Shown here one piece after another: positions 63,248 through 64,000 of a DNA stretch of 64,000 bases. Position numbers and translations under genes: made by a program. The notes under the pieces were generated by a model that was given only the letters and a program-made list of their open reading frames with translations, made no database searches and was not told the DNA's origin. The stretch is from Pseudomonas sp. CHM02 (GTDB lineage Bacteria > Pseudomonadota > Gammaproteobacteria > Pseudomonadales > Pseudomonadaceae), in contig NZ_JFCA01000027.1 of NCBI RefSeq assembly GCF_000612585.1, forward strand, positions 39,754 through 103,753, written 5' to 3'. How positions within the stretch are numbered: position 1 is the stretch's first letter; each line of letters opens with the position of its first letter.

Positions 63248-63867
63248 TGCGTTACCCGATCTGGCGTATTGGCGTCTTCATCGTGGCGATGATATGGCCG
63301 CTGTTGTGGCTCTATGAGGCGTGGAGTTCTGCCCTGGGGCCGGATCCGGGCAAGGTGCTGGTAGATCGGCTGGGGCTCGGTACATTGATTCTGTTGCTGG
63401 TCACTCTGGCAATGACCCCGCTGCAGAAGCTCAGCGGTTGGGCGGGGTGGATAGCGGTGCGCCGGCAGTTGGGGTTGTGGTGCTTTACCTATGTGGCGCT
63501 GCACCTGGCTGCTTATTGTGTGTTTGTGCTTGGGCTGGACTGGTCGCAACTGGGGGTGGAGCTGCGTAAGCGACCCTACATTATTGTGGGGGCGTTGGGT
63601 TTCCTGTTCCTGTTGGTATTGGCGGTGACGTCGAATCGTTACAGTCAGCGCCGGTTGGGTAGTCGTTGGAAGAAGCTGCACCGTCTGGTGTATGTGATTC
63701 TTGGGCTTGGCTTGTTGCATATGTTGTGGATCGTGCGTGCGGATCTGAAGGAGTGGGCTATCTATGCCTCTATAGGTGCGTTGCTTCTGGTGCTGCGGAT
63801 ACCGCCCGTGATGCGTCGAATCCCGCGCCTTATTGCGAAAAAACCACTTTCTGCAACAAAAGCGTAA
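63247..63867 (+). CDS. msrQ: Haem-binding membrane subunit MsrQ
   Basis: Inner-membrane b-type haem protein (YedZ) that passes electrons to MsrP. It has 206 residues with about six membrane spans (IGVFIVAMIWPLLWLYEAW, LGTLILLLVTLAMTPL, LGLWCFTYVALHLAAYCVFVLGLDW, IIVGALGFLFLLVLAVTSN, LVYVILGLGLLHMLWIV, IGALLLVLRI). Candidate haem-binding His residues lie in ALHLAAY, LHRLVY and LLHMLW. It ends just upstream of the rRNA-type promoter. Confidence 0.95.
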   Translation: MRYPIWRIGVFIVAMIWPLLWLYEAWSSALGPDPGKVLVDRLGLGTLILLLVTLAMTPLQKLSGWAGWIAVRRQLGLWCFTYVALHLAAYCVFVLGLDWSQLGVELRKRPYIIVGALGFLFLLVLAVTSNRYSQRRLGSRWKKLHRLVYVILGLGLLHMLWIVRADLKEWAIYASIGALLLVLRIPPVMRRIPRLIAKKPLSATKA

Positions 63868-63874
63868 TTAAGGG

Positions 63875-63902
63875 TTGACGGCAGATTCTGGAAGTCTATA
63901 AT
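63875..63902 (+). promoter_or_regulatory. Strong promoter of the following rRNA operon
   Basis: TTGACG (63875-63880), 16-base spacer, perfect TATAAT (63897-63902), an A/T-rich stretch upstream (UP-element-like) and a GC-rich discriminator (CGCCCC) before the start near 63909. These are features of ppGpp/DksA-controlled stable-RNA promoters. In P. aeruginosa a 16S rRNA operon follows msrQ at this place. Confidence 0.85.
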
Positions 63903-63908
63903 TCGCCC

Positions 63909-64000
63909 CACTTCCGGCGCAGTCGAAACGGAAAACTCCTTGGTAAACAAGTAGTTACGCAGGATTCGACAGCGACTTGCTTCAGTTCATCGAAGCCCAG
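63909..64000 (+). other. Leader of a ribosomal RNA operon (rRNA itself outside window)
   Basis: 92 bases of transcribed leader run to the window edge without a reading frame. The TCGACAGCGACTTGCTTCAG stretch resembles Pseudomonas rRNA operon leaders as I remember them. No 16S sequence is reached. Confidence 0.65.

Overview
The window reads as a contiguous piece of a Pseudomonas chromosome, most likely of the P. fluorescens group. Protein sequences, codon usage and gene order all agree. The order grpE-dnaK-dnaJ-dapB-carAB-greA ... cbrAB-dksA ... ilvIHC-pssA-msrPQ-(rRNA operon) is the one I know from P. aeruginosa PAO1, read in reverse locus order (about PA4762 down to PA4691). The region is core genome. 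I see no prophage, insertion sequence, integron or CRISPR array.

Layout. 1-9.9 kb (+): end of grpE, dnaK, dnaJ, dapB, carA, carB and greA, with a likely transcription attenuator in front of carA. 9.9-16.9 kb: a small membrane protein, yhbY (-), rlmE, then ftsH-folP-glmM-tpiA-secG. 16.95-26.1 kb (+): tRNA-Leu(GAG), initiator tRNA-fMet and the transcription/translation cluster rimP-nusA-infB-rbfA-truB-rpsO-pnp. 26.3 kb: a BON-domain protein behind a sigma-54-type promoter. 27-39 kb (-): a large DUF748 protein, an rRNA methyltransferase-like gene, a cut-off remnant of a DUF2236-type gene, acs, pgi, panC, panB, folK and pcnB. 39.2-45.9 kb (-): the small RNA CrcZ, cbrB, cbrA, cbrX, gluQ and dksA, a carbon/nitrogen-control block. 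46.2-51.4 kb: an aminotransferase, sfsA, a Rieske protein (-), a haem ABC transporter, and the iron-responsive small RNA PrrF (-) under a Fur box. 51.4-57.5 kb: a TfoX C-domain-like protein, a pentapeptide-repeat protein and an APH/P-loop fusion (all -), then mrcB, a TPR lipoprotein and yqcC (+). 57.9-63.9 kb (+): ilvI-ilvH-ilvC, pssA, msrP and msrQ. The last 130 bases hold a strong promoter and leader that must lead into an rRNA operon.

How the parts work together. CbrA/CbrB, CrcZ and the CbrB site upstream of crcZ form the catabolite-control circuit that sets Hfq/Crc activity. PrrF and the Fur-like sites connect haem import with iron sparing. The rimP-to-pnp cluster carries RNA elements that look autoregulatory, including a long rpsO-pnp hairpin and multiple terminators.

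I did not find a convincing wholly new system. The best candidates for new biology are the densely structured leader of ilvI, the sigma-54 promoter with twin TGCAA-N-TTGCA palindromes before the BON-domain gene, the APH/P-loop kinase fusion beside a pentapeptide-repeat protein, and the OmpA-like tail on the DUF748 protein. Two intact REPIN-type repeats and two smaller REP-like palindromes sit between genes.
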